From Calamus simplicifolius (taxonomy: Eukaryota > Streptophyta > Magnoliopsida > Arecales > Arecaceae): a stretch of DNA of 64,000 bases. The stretch is from NCBI GenBank assembly GCA_900491605.1, contig UESW01004760.1:229420-293419 (forward strand), given 5' to 3'. The position numbers were made by a program, and so were the translations under genes. Shown in pieces: positions 22,947-33,936 of this stretch. Position 1 is the stretch's first letter. Each line of letters begins with the position of its first letter. Below the pieces are notes generated by a model, which saw only the letters and a list, made by a program, of their open reading frames with translations, did no database searches and had not been told where the DNA came from.

Positions 22947-24895
22947 ATTTAGGAATAGTGCCCTTTAAATCAAATATATTTATACTTTTAATTTTTTTAA
23001 ATTAATAAAAAAATAATTTTTTTTTCAATCTTATCGCTTTTATATAAAAGATAAATGTTTATAAAAATTTAAAATATATTATAAGGCTATAATTTTAGTA
23101 TAATGTATACAAAATTAAGGATTAAAATTATAGCTAATATATTTAAATATGTCTGTGATTGATGGAAGTATGGATCTTCTATTGCTAATTACTAATACGA
23201 TCCATGAACATTATTAATATGATAATCTTATCTGGATTGTTGTGTAGAGACACTTAGTAAAGGTATTATATATAACAAAATTATATAGGACTTGGACCGA
23301 CATAATTTGAGTCTTTATTTAAGAACCGTTATAAAGAATTTAATTTATGTCATGAGATGATTATATGCACATCGACCTTAATCCTGACTTAATCACAGAC
23401 TTTTTGATTGTGTTACTTGATCTTTTGATTTGTTTGCTCAAACCAATTTGATGTTGGGCCCAATACTTACATTTTGGAGATTCAATAGCACATTGGGCTA
23501 GGAATATGATTTAAAGATATAGAATCCATGGTTTTTGAAAAGAAGCTTAAAATTGGTTCCCTTAAGTGTTGATTAAGGAGCTAAACAGTTATGCATGCAA
23601 TTTATGATTCAATCATAGATTAACTATTTAACTAGTGAATCAATGATACTTAAGGAACAAGAGATAATTAGAGGGGTACAATGGTTATTTCACCTAGCTC
23701 TAATTATAAACTAATTATGGAGGGTTTAATTACATGTAATGAAGTTTTGAATAAAAATTAATCAGCAATTTTGAAGAGTATAGTCTTGAGTTTTTAGTGG
23801 AATAATTTTGAGAGATTAATAAAGTGAATAATCAATTAAAGAGTTTTAATTGAGTTTATTCAAGTTTATTGGAGCTTGAAATTATGAGCCCATAGTTTCC
23901 ATACTGTTTTAGGTTAATCGCATCGAATACTCTTGGATTGAATAATTAATGTGATTAATTAATTATTTTTCTCAAATAAAATATTTAGTGAAACTTTATA
24001 ATAAAGAGTTTATTATGAAGATAAATAATCAATTTGATTGTTTATTTTTCTCACATCTATTTTGGTACAATAAATTAGTTATTGGATAAAATAAAAATAT
24101 GTTTAGACACATTATTTATAAAATAAGTTGATATGAATGGTGACACATAAATATTATTGTGGAATATCATACAAAAAAAAAAATTTCTCTTGTAAGCGGC
24201 ACATATTATGAATTAATGGAGAACGAAAAAATTTAATTTTTAATATTATTGATAATATAATTATTGAAAATATTAAAAATAAATAATAAATTTAATTTAT
24301 TAGTTATTTAAAATTAATAATATATAAAATTATTAAATAAGATTAATTATTTAAATATTATTATACTTAATTTAGATATTATTTATAAATTAATTATAAA
24401 TAAGAAAATAACTTTTTTCTTGATATGATCAAGGAGTTGATGTATATGTATAGAGAATTATTCTCATGCAGTCAAAATAGATTGTAACAGATAAAGGTTA
24501 TCTAAATTAAATTAATTTAAAAATAAATTTAATATTTTTTTATTCACTTAGAGCTTATAAATAGGACATAAGGTGAACTTTCAGAGAACGTGACAATGAA
24601 AGAAAGGTTTTTCTCTTCCTTTTTTCCTTATTTTATGAGAAATAGAGAAAAATAAGTGTGAGCCCACTCTCATAATTCAATACTGATCCTGAGAAAGGTG
24701 AGGAAGACTTTGGTTTCATTTTTATTTTATACCATAGCTTCGAATCCGATAGTAGGACGCGTCTGCTTCTTTGAGACCTCAACACATCAGTATGTTTTAT
24801 GTGTAGAAAAATTATATGATAATTTTTTTTTGATATGATAATATTAATTTTATGCATATTAAACGATCTGCATGCTTCCACTATATATATATCTT
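22947..24895 (+). mobile_element. Second copy of the 1.9-kb LTR (solo or truncated)
   Basis: It matches the solo LTR at 3055-4931 in order and orientation. The first bases have decayed from TGTTAGG to ATTTAGG. It shares AATAGTGCCCTTTAAATCAA, GTGTAGAGACACTTAGTA, TTGGAGCTTGAAATTATG and GCTTCGAATCCGATAGTAGG. It has the single ancestral AACAGATAAAGGTTATC unit and only a short TA run, unlike the first copy. It also has an extra segment near 23980-24180. No clear target duplication was found, so the 3' end is approximate and may extend to about 24955. Confidence 0.75.
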
Positions 24896-25739
24896 TTTCA
24901 TTCCAAAAGTACCATAAAAAATTACTCATATTTGAAGAAGATCACGGAAACAAGATGCCAAACTCATGGTGAGAAGTGCATGGCCTTCATGATCACTGCA
25001 AAAATTGTTGATCAGCAAGCATGATAGAATTTAGACTAGATTTTGTCAATGCCAACCTTGGAGTCATGAGCAAGACAAAATGTTAAGGAGGCGCTGCAGT
25101 TGTGATGGATGTAATTATGCCATGGACCTGCCTTTGCTAACAGCATTCCATAATATCTGCAATCATAGGAAATTTTATTATATAAAAATATCAAATTTTA
25201 ACGTAAACTGGGGTGCAAGCATCACTTGTAGCAAACATTCAGACCACTGACGCTATCTACTGATTTGGGTTTAAGTTCTGCACCATTAATTCCCTAAATT
25301 TCTGTCTATCTTTTTAAGTGCACAATTATTGAACTAAAGAGAAACTAAGAAAGTAGGGGGCCCAAACAAACTATACATTAATTAGTTGAAGATCTACAAA
25401 GAGGAAAAATGTGAAATGGATGTTAGAGCTAACCTTTACCAAAGCATTAGTGAGAAGTCCCTAACATTCCAATCTATAGGTATGAGAAATCCTGCTTTCT
25501 TCCAAGTGGATGTAATTTTTATGTACAACAAATTATGAATGTGAAAACGAGTGCTTTATGAGTAATCCCTATATGATCTCTTATGGTTCCAGGATCTGCT
25601 TCTCACAAGGCTTCAATATTTAAAGTTCTTCCCACCACAAGTGAAGTATAGACCTCCGATTTTGGTTGAAATTAGCTGAAACCTAGAATGCCATAAACAT
25701 TTCAAGAAGATACACAAATAATTATATAATAAATATGAT
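24896..25739. other. Intergenic, no gene seen
   Basis: No coding frame or transposon end is supported. The composition is less extreme than in the LTRs on either side. It ends at the TRIM. Confidence 0.45.
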
Positions 25740-26300
25740 TGTGATGTCCCTTCCAATAGTCCCATATCAAAAAATTGAGAGTTGGTTGTATGGTTTATAA
25801 CTAGTTAAGAAAGATAAACAAGTACCAATTTGATTCTTTTTTTAGCTGTGGTGGCCCAAGTTGGTGTGAACATTGCCCGCCTTGCTTTGTTGTAACGAAA
25901 CGGGTTCGTGGGTTTGTGAGCCCGGATCGTTACAATATGGTATCAGAGTCACGCACTAGCCGAAAGTGCAGGAGTTAAGTGCCACGCAGGGCAAAGTGCT
26001 ACATCCATGGGATGAGAGCCATCTTTTGAACCTGTGAGGACCATCTTTAGAATCCTGCCTACATGGTGGTTGCGATCTTATGCCTTTGGCGATGAGAACA
26101 TTGCCTCTTTGAGGGGATAGATTGTGATGCCCCTTCCAATAGTCCCATATCAGAAAATTGGGAGTTGGTTGTATGGTTTATAACTAGTTAAGGAAGATGG
26201 ACAAGTACCAATTGGATCCCTTTTTGGGCTGTGGTGGCCCAAGTTGGTGTGGGCCTTGTTCGTCTTGCTTTCTTGTAACGAAACGGGTTCGTGTGGTGCG
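25740..26300 (+). mobile_element. TRIM (terminal-repeat retrotransposon in miniature)
   Basis: The left LTR (25740-25934) starts TGTGATGTCCCTTCCAATAG and ends GGATCGTTACA. Just after it, at about 25938, TGGTATCAGAGTCA is a primer-binding site of the initiator tRNA-Met type. The right LTR begins at 26123 with TGTGATGCCCCTTCCAATAG after the purine-rich tract TTGAGGGGATAGAT. The internal part is only about 190 bases and non-coding. The right LTR stops near 26300, where the next copia LTR begins, so its last 20-30 bases are displaced or deleted. TRIMs move with enzymes from other elements. Confidence 0.88.
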
Positions 26301-26681
26301 TGTTAGTTTTTCTCCATTAAGCATATCGGTTAGATACGATTAAGGTGGATTAAGGTGGTCTTATATTCCAATATCGAGGGATTACGTGAATTCAAATTTT
26401 GAATTTGAATTCACATTAAGATAAGAATTTCTCAACCATATCCGTTTAAAGCGGCGCCCTCTGTGATGGATAGATAAGGCATAAAGGATTATAAAACGGG
26501 AAGATCCCTGCACCTGGTCTCATCGAGAAAGTTTAAATCATCGCTGAGAGAGACCATAAACCATGGAGCAATGGCTGGAGGTATTTATCGATCTTGACTT
26601 ACTTTATTTTCATGATAAATATATTGGTCCCATGTTTCTGCATATATGATAGGGATCAATATATCTAAATTAAGTCTATCA
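26301..26681 (+). repeat. 5' LTR of the second copia element
   Basis: 381 bases from TGTTAGTTTTTCTCC to GTCTATCA. The primer-binding word TGGTATCAGAGCA follows after three bases. No partner LTR is present downstream. Confidence 0.75.
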
Positions 26682-26684
26682 TTT

Positions 26685-26697
26685 GGTATCAGAGCAT
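26685..26697 (+). promoter_or_regulatory. Primer-binding site, initiator tRNA-Met type
   Basis: TGGTATCAGAGCA is complementary to the 3' end of plant initiator tRNA-Met and starts three bases after the LTR. It is the classic copia priming site for minus-strand synthesis. Confidence 0.9.
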
Positions 26698-27304
26698 ATA
26701 AAAATACCTCTACCTTGATTACTAGGATTGTTTCTATTAATATACGGATCTGATAAAATCCCTGTGAAACAATCTTTATATTATTTATTTGATAAAGAGG
26801 GGCAAGGCGTTCTTGATCTCTATTTCTCTCGTTTAGGGATAGTCCAAAGGGGAGGATACTGGTAGTACCTTGGATTATTTCACCCAACGGGTGTATGGTA
26901 GGAATATTAGGGACGTTTGCTGTGGTACCTTGGTGCGTTTGACCCAACTACCTGGATACCGGGAGAGTTAATAGGTCATCAAGAATCATTTGAAAGGGCA
27001 TTAGATCTGATAAACTCTTAATATTCAGTTGATTTAATTTAGTTTTATTTAAGAGATTAATCAGTAAGATTTGTGCCATGAAGCATGCACTTATCTGTTC
27101 GCTCACCCTTTTGGATATAGTTTAAATAAAAGATAAATCTAAATATCTCACGATCAAATCACCATAAGAGGAGGAAGCGTGGGTTTCCTTACTTCGGATA
27201 TGTGCACAGAATGAAAAAAGCCTCTTACGAAAGAAGACGTGCTCGCCATACATAAGAAAAAAAAGGCCTTTTATAGAAAAAAAATATGGCATTTAGAATT
27301 AAAA

Positions 27305-27620
27305 AAAATTAACACGGCGCTGGCCAGCGCTCAGGCGCTGGCTGCCAGCAGCGCTGGTAGCGCCTGGGTGGGCTAGGCGCTGGCTGCTAGCTAACGCTAG
27401 CCAACGCCCAGGCGCTGGTAGCACCTGGGTGGGCCAGGCATTGGCCCAGTGCCTGGCTGGGCCAATGGCCTAGGCCAGGCACTGGAGCGCTGGGCCCAGC
27501 AGGCGCTGGCCCAGCACCTGGTTGGCCCAGCTGCCTGGGCCAGCAGCCAGGCTGGGCTGTGCGTCCAGCCTGAGCTAGCTGCGAGGCTAGGCCGTGTGCC
27601 CAGCCTGGACTGCAGCATGC
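27305..27620. repeat. GC-rich GCGCTGG/CCAGGC repeat in the copia leader
   Basis: A dense, irregular array of GCGCTGGC, CAGGCGCTGG, GCCCAGC and complements, strongly GC-rich in an otherwise AT-rich element. Both strands read open for 73 codons (27449-27670 and 27618-27397), but these Ala/Trp/Gln-rich frames come from composition. The words are inverted relative to each other, so long hairpins are likely in the RNA leader. Confidence 0.85.
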
Positions 27621-28027
27621 TGGATTGCAGAAATTTAGGCTACATCACATCTGATCAGAAAATTTTTTAAGGTGATTGAGAGATTTTTTGGTTAAATTAA
27701 ACTATTGGAATTGGATGAGGATGACGGGCTGCTGGCTTGTTCATTAAGTGGTTGGGCCATTGGCATGGCCTATTTATGTTCAATTATATTTAGAATTGTG
27801 TGTATAAATTTTATGAATTATGCATGCATTTTAAGTGACATAATTAAGCATAAAATTTAAATAATGTCTAAGTGATAAATACAATTGAATAATTGAGGAG
27901 TAGCCACAGCATCCTTAATTATAAAATTGTATAATAAAGTTAATAAATTACATAAATAATAGACATTAATTGTAATTAATTATACGGATATAATAAAATT
28001 TATCACATAGGAAATTTTGTTACATTT

Positions 28028-28510
28028 ATATAATTAATTAGGATAAAATATCAAATTATATTTTTTAATCTGCCCATAGGAATTAGAAAGAAGGAACATA
28101 ATTTGATAGTTTTATCATACAGACTTAAGTGAATCTAATTGAATTAAAGCTTTAGCCTACAGGCAAGTTTTATGTCAGCAGATTTACTATTTATATAATT
28201 AATTAAGATAAAATATTAAATTATATTTTTCTAATCTATCCATTAGAAAGAAGGAACATAATTTAATAGTTTTATCATACAGACTTAAGTGAATCTAATT
28301 GAATTAAAGCTTTAGCCCACAGGCAAGTTTTATGTTAGTAGATTCACTATTTATATAATTAATTAAGATAAAATATTATATTATATTTTTCTAATCTACC
28401 CATAGGAATTAGAAAGAAGGAACATAATTTGATAGTTTTATCATATAGACTTGAGTGAATCTAATTGAATTAGAGCTTTAGCCCACAGGCAAGTTTTATG
28501 TCAGTAGATT
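28028..28510 (+). repeat. Three tandem copies of a 161-bp unit in the copia leader
   Basis: The unit begins TTATATAATTAATTARGATA, contains GAAAGAAGGAACATAATTTG and CAGACTTAAGTGAATC, and ends GGCAAGTTTTATGT. Starts are near 28028, 28190 and 28351. The copies differ by a few substitutions and a small deletion in the middle copy. They lie just before gag, so they would be part of the untranslated leader RNA. Confidence 0.9.
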
Positions 28511-28600
28511 TACTGGTTTCTAAATGCATGATTTACATTGGTAAAGACTTTATTAGCCTCAATTTTTGATAATAAGCATGTATGTTTAAATTTTGCAGTT

Positions 28601-29715
28601 ATGCAACCTATAAATTTCTCTGATATAAAGTGTGAGATACCTGAATTAAGGGGTGATAACTATAAGGTTTGGAAGGAGAAAATTCTCCTTCATCTGGGCT
28701 AGATGGACATTGATTGTGCTATAAGGAAGGATGAACCACCTTTAATAACTCAGACCAGCACTCCTAGTGAGATTGCGATTTATGAATGTTGGGAGCGATC
28801 TAATCGCTTGAGTGTAATGTTCATAAAGACAAAAATCTCTGTTGGTATACGTGGTTCAGTCGATAAGCATGAGAATGTCAGGAAGCTACTAAAAGCCATT
28901 GATGAGCAATTCAGGACTTCAGTCAGAGCTCTTGTCAGTTATGAATCTAATATGGCTGATGTTATTTATAACACATGGTGGATTGATTCTGGTTCTACGA
29001 TCTACATTTGCAATACTTTGTAGGGTATGCAAAACCTAAGGAAGCCAGTAGGAAGTGAGCTGTATATCTCTTTAGGAAATAAGATGCGCTCACATGTGGA
29101 AGCTATAGGGATATGCACTTTAGTTCTTAGTAGTGGTTTTATTTTAAATTTGGAAAGGACCTTTTATGTACCTAGTTTTTCTAGGAATTTAATTTCAGTT
29201 TCAAGACTTGTACCTTTGGGTTATTCCTTCGACTTTTTAGATACTTCTTCCAGTTTATATTATAAATCTGAACTTGCTAGGAATGGTACTTTGTCTGATG
29301 GTCTTTTCTATATTAATTTATAAAATTATACCACTCATGATGTGATGCATGTTAGGGTTGGCATGAAAAGATGTGTTATAATGATAACTCTTCTATGTTG
29401 TGGCATCGGAGATTGGGACATATCTCCATAGATAGAATCAAGAGGTAAGTGAATGAAGGAGTGCTCAATACTTTGGACTTCACTGACTTTGATACTTGTG
29501 TGGACTGCATTAAGGGCAAGCAGATAAGTCAAAGAAAGATGCCAAGAGGAGTTCAAACCTATTAGAGATCATACACACGGACATTTGTTGTCTAGATATT
29601 GATTTTTATGGTCCGAAATACTTTATCTGCTTCATTGATGACTACTCACGATTTATGTATCTCTACTTGCTTCATAATAAGAACGAAGCATTAGATGGCC
29701 CCATCATTTTCCTCT
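28601..29715 (+). pseudogene. Copia gag-protease-integrase remnant
   Basis: The ATG at 28601 opens a gag frame with the words MQPINFSDIKCEIPEL and GDNYKVWKEKI. It is stopped by TAG at 28700-28702 and continues in frame. Near 28910 gag is joined directly to protease (TWWIDSGSTIYICNTL), so the C-terminal gag with its zinc knuckle is deleted. A further TAG precedes GMQNLRKPVG. The GAG-pre-integrase motif (LWHRRLGHIS-like) appears near 29395-29420 in another frame, followed by integrase words (HTDICCLDIDFYGPKYF, FIDDYSRFMYLYLL). The reading ends inside the integrase core. Clearly inactive. Confidence 0.88.
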
Positions 29716-31492
29716 TTGCTGGAACAAGATATTGGTGCGTTGCCCTTATCTAATCATTTCAATAAGAAAACTTCGGCTGTGGGTTTTCACTAATTAGCCT
29801 GTGTACATGTATGAAGTCCTTTGGTGTTCCTATCTATCCTTCAATTCCTAGGTCCAATCCCATGCTGTTTTGCCAAAGGTTCATCTAAGGCGCGAATCGT
29901 AAGGTGACAAGAGTTGAGATACTTTTTATATCCTAAGGTACCCTAAAGGCACAAGACCAAAGATTAGGTATTTCTTATACAGAAGGTGAGGAGCCTTCAT
30001 TTAGATGTACATAAAATAAAAAAAAACACATACTTTTGATTTGATTTAAAGCTTTAAAAATGTCTTTTTAATAAATTATATTTATAATATTTTTTAATTA
30101 TTATATTCATTAAATTGTATTAACTTTAGATGTATCATATGTTGACCATTTTAAAGTGAAAAAAAAAGTTAAATTTTTTGAAACCCAGCGCATTATGAGT
30201 GCTCAAGCAGTGAGCGAGTTTGTGAACACTCGCCGCTCATCGAATTAAGTGTTCATACTCGCATGGCACTCGAGCTCAACAACGTCCAAATTAAATTATT
30301 CTATATTCTTGCAGTGTTTTGATAAAATAACAAATAAAATCATAAAACGGCTAACGAGCCTTTAAGGCCACAAAGGCTAAGCCATTATATGCAACTTGGA
30401 CCGATTATAAAATTATTTTTATTTTTTTAAAAATTTTTTTCTAGAAATTGCTAAAAATTTATTCTAAAAATTTAAATGCATAAAAAATTAAAATCAAAAT
30501 AAGTTGCCTGGATCGAGGCGTATTAGACACTGTTCTAAGAATCAGTTTTTACCTGTTGGCGATCTGTCCTTAAGGTACAATGACCCGACTCAATTCGAAC
30601 CTTCCATCACGAGCACGATCATATGAAGGTGCAACCCAGACTTTCAGATGCCCAAGAAAAAGATCAATGATAACAATAAAAATAATATAATAAAGAAAAA
30701 GAATTCTCTTTCCTTGATTGATCCCTTTCGCAATTTGAATCCTTATCCTATCTATAATAGGCTTAGCCCAAAAAAAAAAACTCCGATGGCTTGGCCCATA
30801 ATGGCCTTAAAGGCCTGATAGCCGTTAGCCCCAAATAACATCAGAAATGGCTTACAAAATGAATTGTTTGAGCCATTTCTGGAACATTGCCCTTGCAACT
30901 ACGTCACTCACGCGTGTAACGCATGCGTGAGTCAATGAACGTCCACGAGCGTTCTGCTCGCAAGCATTCCCTCTTTTTTTATTTTATTCAAACTTTTCCA
31001 ATAATCTTCCATAAAAGTTTTAAAATAAAAAAATAAAATAAAATCAATATAATAAAAAAATTTTAGGGCATCTTATAATGTGCAATGGATTAGGTGTTCT
31101 TTGGACTTGAACCTCACTTAGTATTAATTGTATACACCTAAAGGAACCATAGTAGATTAAACCTTAAACTAGGTCCTTGACTCAGACTTCTACTAATCAT
31201 ACACACAGTATGATTCAATTGGGTTTAAGCGGTTAGTGCATATTAAAGGCCTTGCGCTTATTACCTTGATTTTTTATGAGAATTCTTTAAGGTTAGCCCA
31301 AACCTTTAGTAACGGCCTAATACGATGATCTCATATAGGTGAATCCTCCAAGGGTATTTGTGACTAATACGATAACCTACCTCGGATCCATTAGGAGTAT
31401 AACTCAATCTTACATAGATTTACTTTGTCACTTTATAAGAGCACTCATCATAGAGATGGGTTGAGAAAATTATTTTTTTAAAAATTATGCTC
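29716..31492. other. Unassigned region between the copia remnant and CACTA 1
   Basis: No coding region is supported. Parts near 29730-30000 and 31080-31490 have balanced composition and may be LTR or leader of an unidentified retroelement. A strong small inverted repeat, ACTCACGC with GCGTGAGT and an 11-base loop, lies near 30907-30933. T-rich and A-rich runs are common. CACTA 1 inserts at 31496. Confidence 0.4.
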
Positions 31493-31495
31493 TAA

Positions 31496-32140
31496 CACTA
31501 CAATAGAAAAAAATATAGCGACGCCCAAATGCGTCGCTAATGCATCGCTAAACATGCTATTGCGACGCATTAGCGACGCAATAACGGCGTCGCTAAGATC
31601 ATAGTCGCAATCTCAATTTATCGCAATTGTGTCGCTTAACAGCGACTCTCAGCGACGCACAAATGCGTCACAATATATTGCGACGCAACTAAATGCGTCG
31701 CAATATTGCGATGCATCCTAAATGCATCGCTAATTTTAAAACTAATATTTAATATTTAATAATAATATTATTATTAAATATTGCGATGCATTCAATTGCA
31801 TCGCAATATTGTGACGCATTTAGTTATGTCGTAATATTTAATAATAATATTTTAGATATATTAGCGACGCAATTTGAGTCGCTAATGCATTGCTAATTAA
31901 ATTTTTTTAAAAATATTGCGACGCCAGGTCATTGCGTCACAATATTTAATAATAATATTTTAGATATATTAGCTACACAATTTGAGTCGCTAATGCGTCG
32001 CTAATTATTTTTTTTAAAATATTGCGATGTCAGGTCATTGCATCGTAATATTTAATAATAATATTTTAAAAATATTAGCGATACAATTTCAATCGCTAAT
32101 GTGTCGCTAATTAATTTTTTTAAAAAATAAAATATTAAAA
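31496..32140. repeat. Left subterminal repeat region of CACTA 1
   Basis: Dozens of copies of the words GCGTCGCTAAT, TTGCGACGCA and TTAGCGACGC in both orientations, often paired as inverted repeats within 20-60 bases. Many have a single C-to-T or G-to-A change at a CpG (GCATCGC, GTGTCGC, GCGTCAC). In Spm, repeated subterminal 12-bp words bind the TNPA protein. These are the natural candidates here. Confidence 0.85.
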
Positions 32141-32300
32141 ATTAAAATGGTTAATACAATTTCATTGCATTTAAATATTGATCGAAACATTCATAACTCA
32201 TATTGATCCAAACATTCATCATTCAATTTTTAAAAATAATTAATATATTAAAATTTTGAAGTTTTCATGTACAAAATATAAAAAGTAAAGAAAAAATACA

Positions 32301-33830
32301 TCAAGAATCGGCACGATCGCGTGGAGGCTGGAAACCTTGTGACATGCGGCTAACCATATCCTGCAACTGATGCATATGCTCTCGCATGTCTGCAAGCTCC
32401 TGCTGAAGGCCTCCCCATACGCTGCTCGAACTCGTGCTCAAACTCCTGTCGAACCTCCTGCCGAACGTCCTATCGAACATCCTAACGAACCTCCTTCGTG
32501 ATAGATCTCCGAATACCGTCTAAACGCTCGGCAGGAATATTGCCAGAATATCGCGAGCTGGATGCCTGATTGGGAAAAATATGCAAAAGCTCTAGTGCCT
32601 TGCGGTCTCGCGACTGGGTACCAACAGCCTCCAAAAACACACGTCGACTCTCCTCTGCTGAGAGTTCGACGGGCGTTCCCCCATCAGTAGAGTCGATCTG
32701 CGATGCCTGGGAGTGAAGCTCCTCGACTCGTGTCTTTGAATTATAAAATCAATAATAAATGAATCAATAAATTTCTCTAAATAAAATTTTAGAAATTAAA
32801 CAGATACAACATAAAGCTAATTTCTTACCGCAACCTCCCGTGATCGTGTATCGACCCAGGAACCGTCCCTTTTGGTGTGTGTCGCCCTGAATAGACGAAA
32901 CTCACCAGGATCTCCGCCCTCCTGCTCAGACTATAACAACAGAAAAATTGATATTAAAGTAAGTATTTGTAAATAACTAAATTAGTAATTAAATTATTTA
33001 TGTTTTCTTACCATACGGCGTCTGTGCTCCTGAATCGAAATGGAGCCCAAAGTGTGGCAGGAGAGACCCGTGCCAGGACCGCCCCTCTCAGATCGGTGGT
33101 TCGTGCTGGCTGATGCAGACCTCCTGTACCAGCCATTGGACTGCTAGACTTGCTGCCACTCGTGCCAAATACCCTCTGGTACATGCATAGGACTGTGACC
33201 CGATGACCTCCAATGATGAAGCATGTCGGAGTATCGGCGTCCCGTAAGAGTTTCCCATGCTGCCCTAATGGCATCATGGCTGGCAGGGTCCCACGTAAAC
33301 TTTTTCTGCATTAAAATAAATAGTTAGTTTCAGAATTTATTAAGATTAAGAAATTTTATACCAGTGATAAATTGTATTTAATAAGTTTACCTGAAACTAT
33401 GAAATATAAAACTCTCTCGTGGCTGCAGATACATGGCGCCAATCGTAGCCACTGGGATCCGCACGCCTCTGAAATATGGAGCTGATGTGGCTCGATACAT
33501 GATGCTGCTCAATAAATCTATTAAAAAATATATATTTATAAGTAATTGACTTAAAAACATAAACATATATTTTTAATTAGTATATACTTACAGCCCATGA
33601 GCATCCAGTCAAAGTACGGTGCGGCTGACGGTGGAAGAACTCTAGGAGGTATGTGCCGATCGGTTGGATGATAATACCAATGCAGGATCACCGCCGACTG
33701 CTGGAAAGATCGGAGGCTGTGCGATGTGTGGAGATCAAAACTCTCCATCTCCAAAGCTCGTGTGATCTGATGCGGCAGGGCTACATCCCTGCTCACTCTG
33801 TCCATCATCGGTAGATCTACCTCGGCCCAT
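32301..33830 (-). pseudogene. TNPA-like second ORF of CACTA 1 (Transposase_24-type)
   Basis: A multi-exon minus-strand gene, with exon borders visible as GTAAG/GTAAAC donors. Exon 1 starts at 33830 (MGRGRSTDDG). Exon 2 (about 33520-33392) reads FIEQHHVSSHISSIFQ and YDWRHVSAATREFY. Exon 3 (about 33306-33013) reads KKFTWDPASHDAIRAAW, RRYSDMLHHWR, PEGIWHEWQQ and, at the end, SISIQEHRRRM. Exons 4 and 5 follow down to the stop at 32301. These are conserved features of plant CACTA Transposase_24 proteins, thought to bind element DNA. It is inactive: TAG at 33144-33146 replaces a Trp codon kept in copy 2, other stops occur in exons 1, 2 and 5, and there is a frame change before the C-terminal ADMREHMHQLQDMV coiled segment. 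Confidence 0.85.
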
Positions 33831-33936
33831 CATACTGAAAATACTAAAGATTCATGAATATAATTATGATTAATGATTGAATATGTAAAAATATAACATA
33901 TATAAAAATAAATTAAATTTAAAAAAACTTCTATGT

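Larger units (their letters stand above)
26301..29715 (+). mobile_element. Truncated Ty1/copia element
   Basis: A 5' LTR (26301-26681), a tRNA-Met primer-binding site, a long 1.9-kb leader with two kinds of repeats, then decayed gag, protease and integrase. The reading ends inside integrase near 29715. RT, RNase H and the 3' LTR are not in the window. The LTR start sits inside the 3' LTR of the TRIM, so the copia element is the younger of the two. Confidence 0.85.

Noticed and set aside
25938..25951. Possible tRNA-related sequence
   Set aside because: It is a primer-binding site after an LTR; there is no cloverleaf or A/B box.
27397..27670. Ala/Trp/Gln-rich frames on both strands
   Set aside because: They come from the GCGCTGG word cluster in the copia leader.
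31496..32140. Regularly spaced short repeats resembling a CRISPR array
   Set aside because: Words occur in both orientations with uneven spacing and AT-rich non-unique spacers in a plant CACTA end; no Cas genes.
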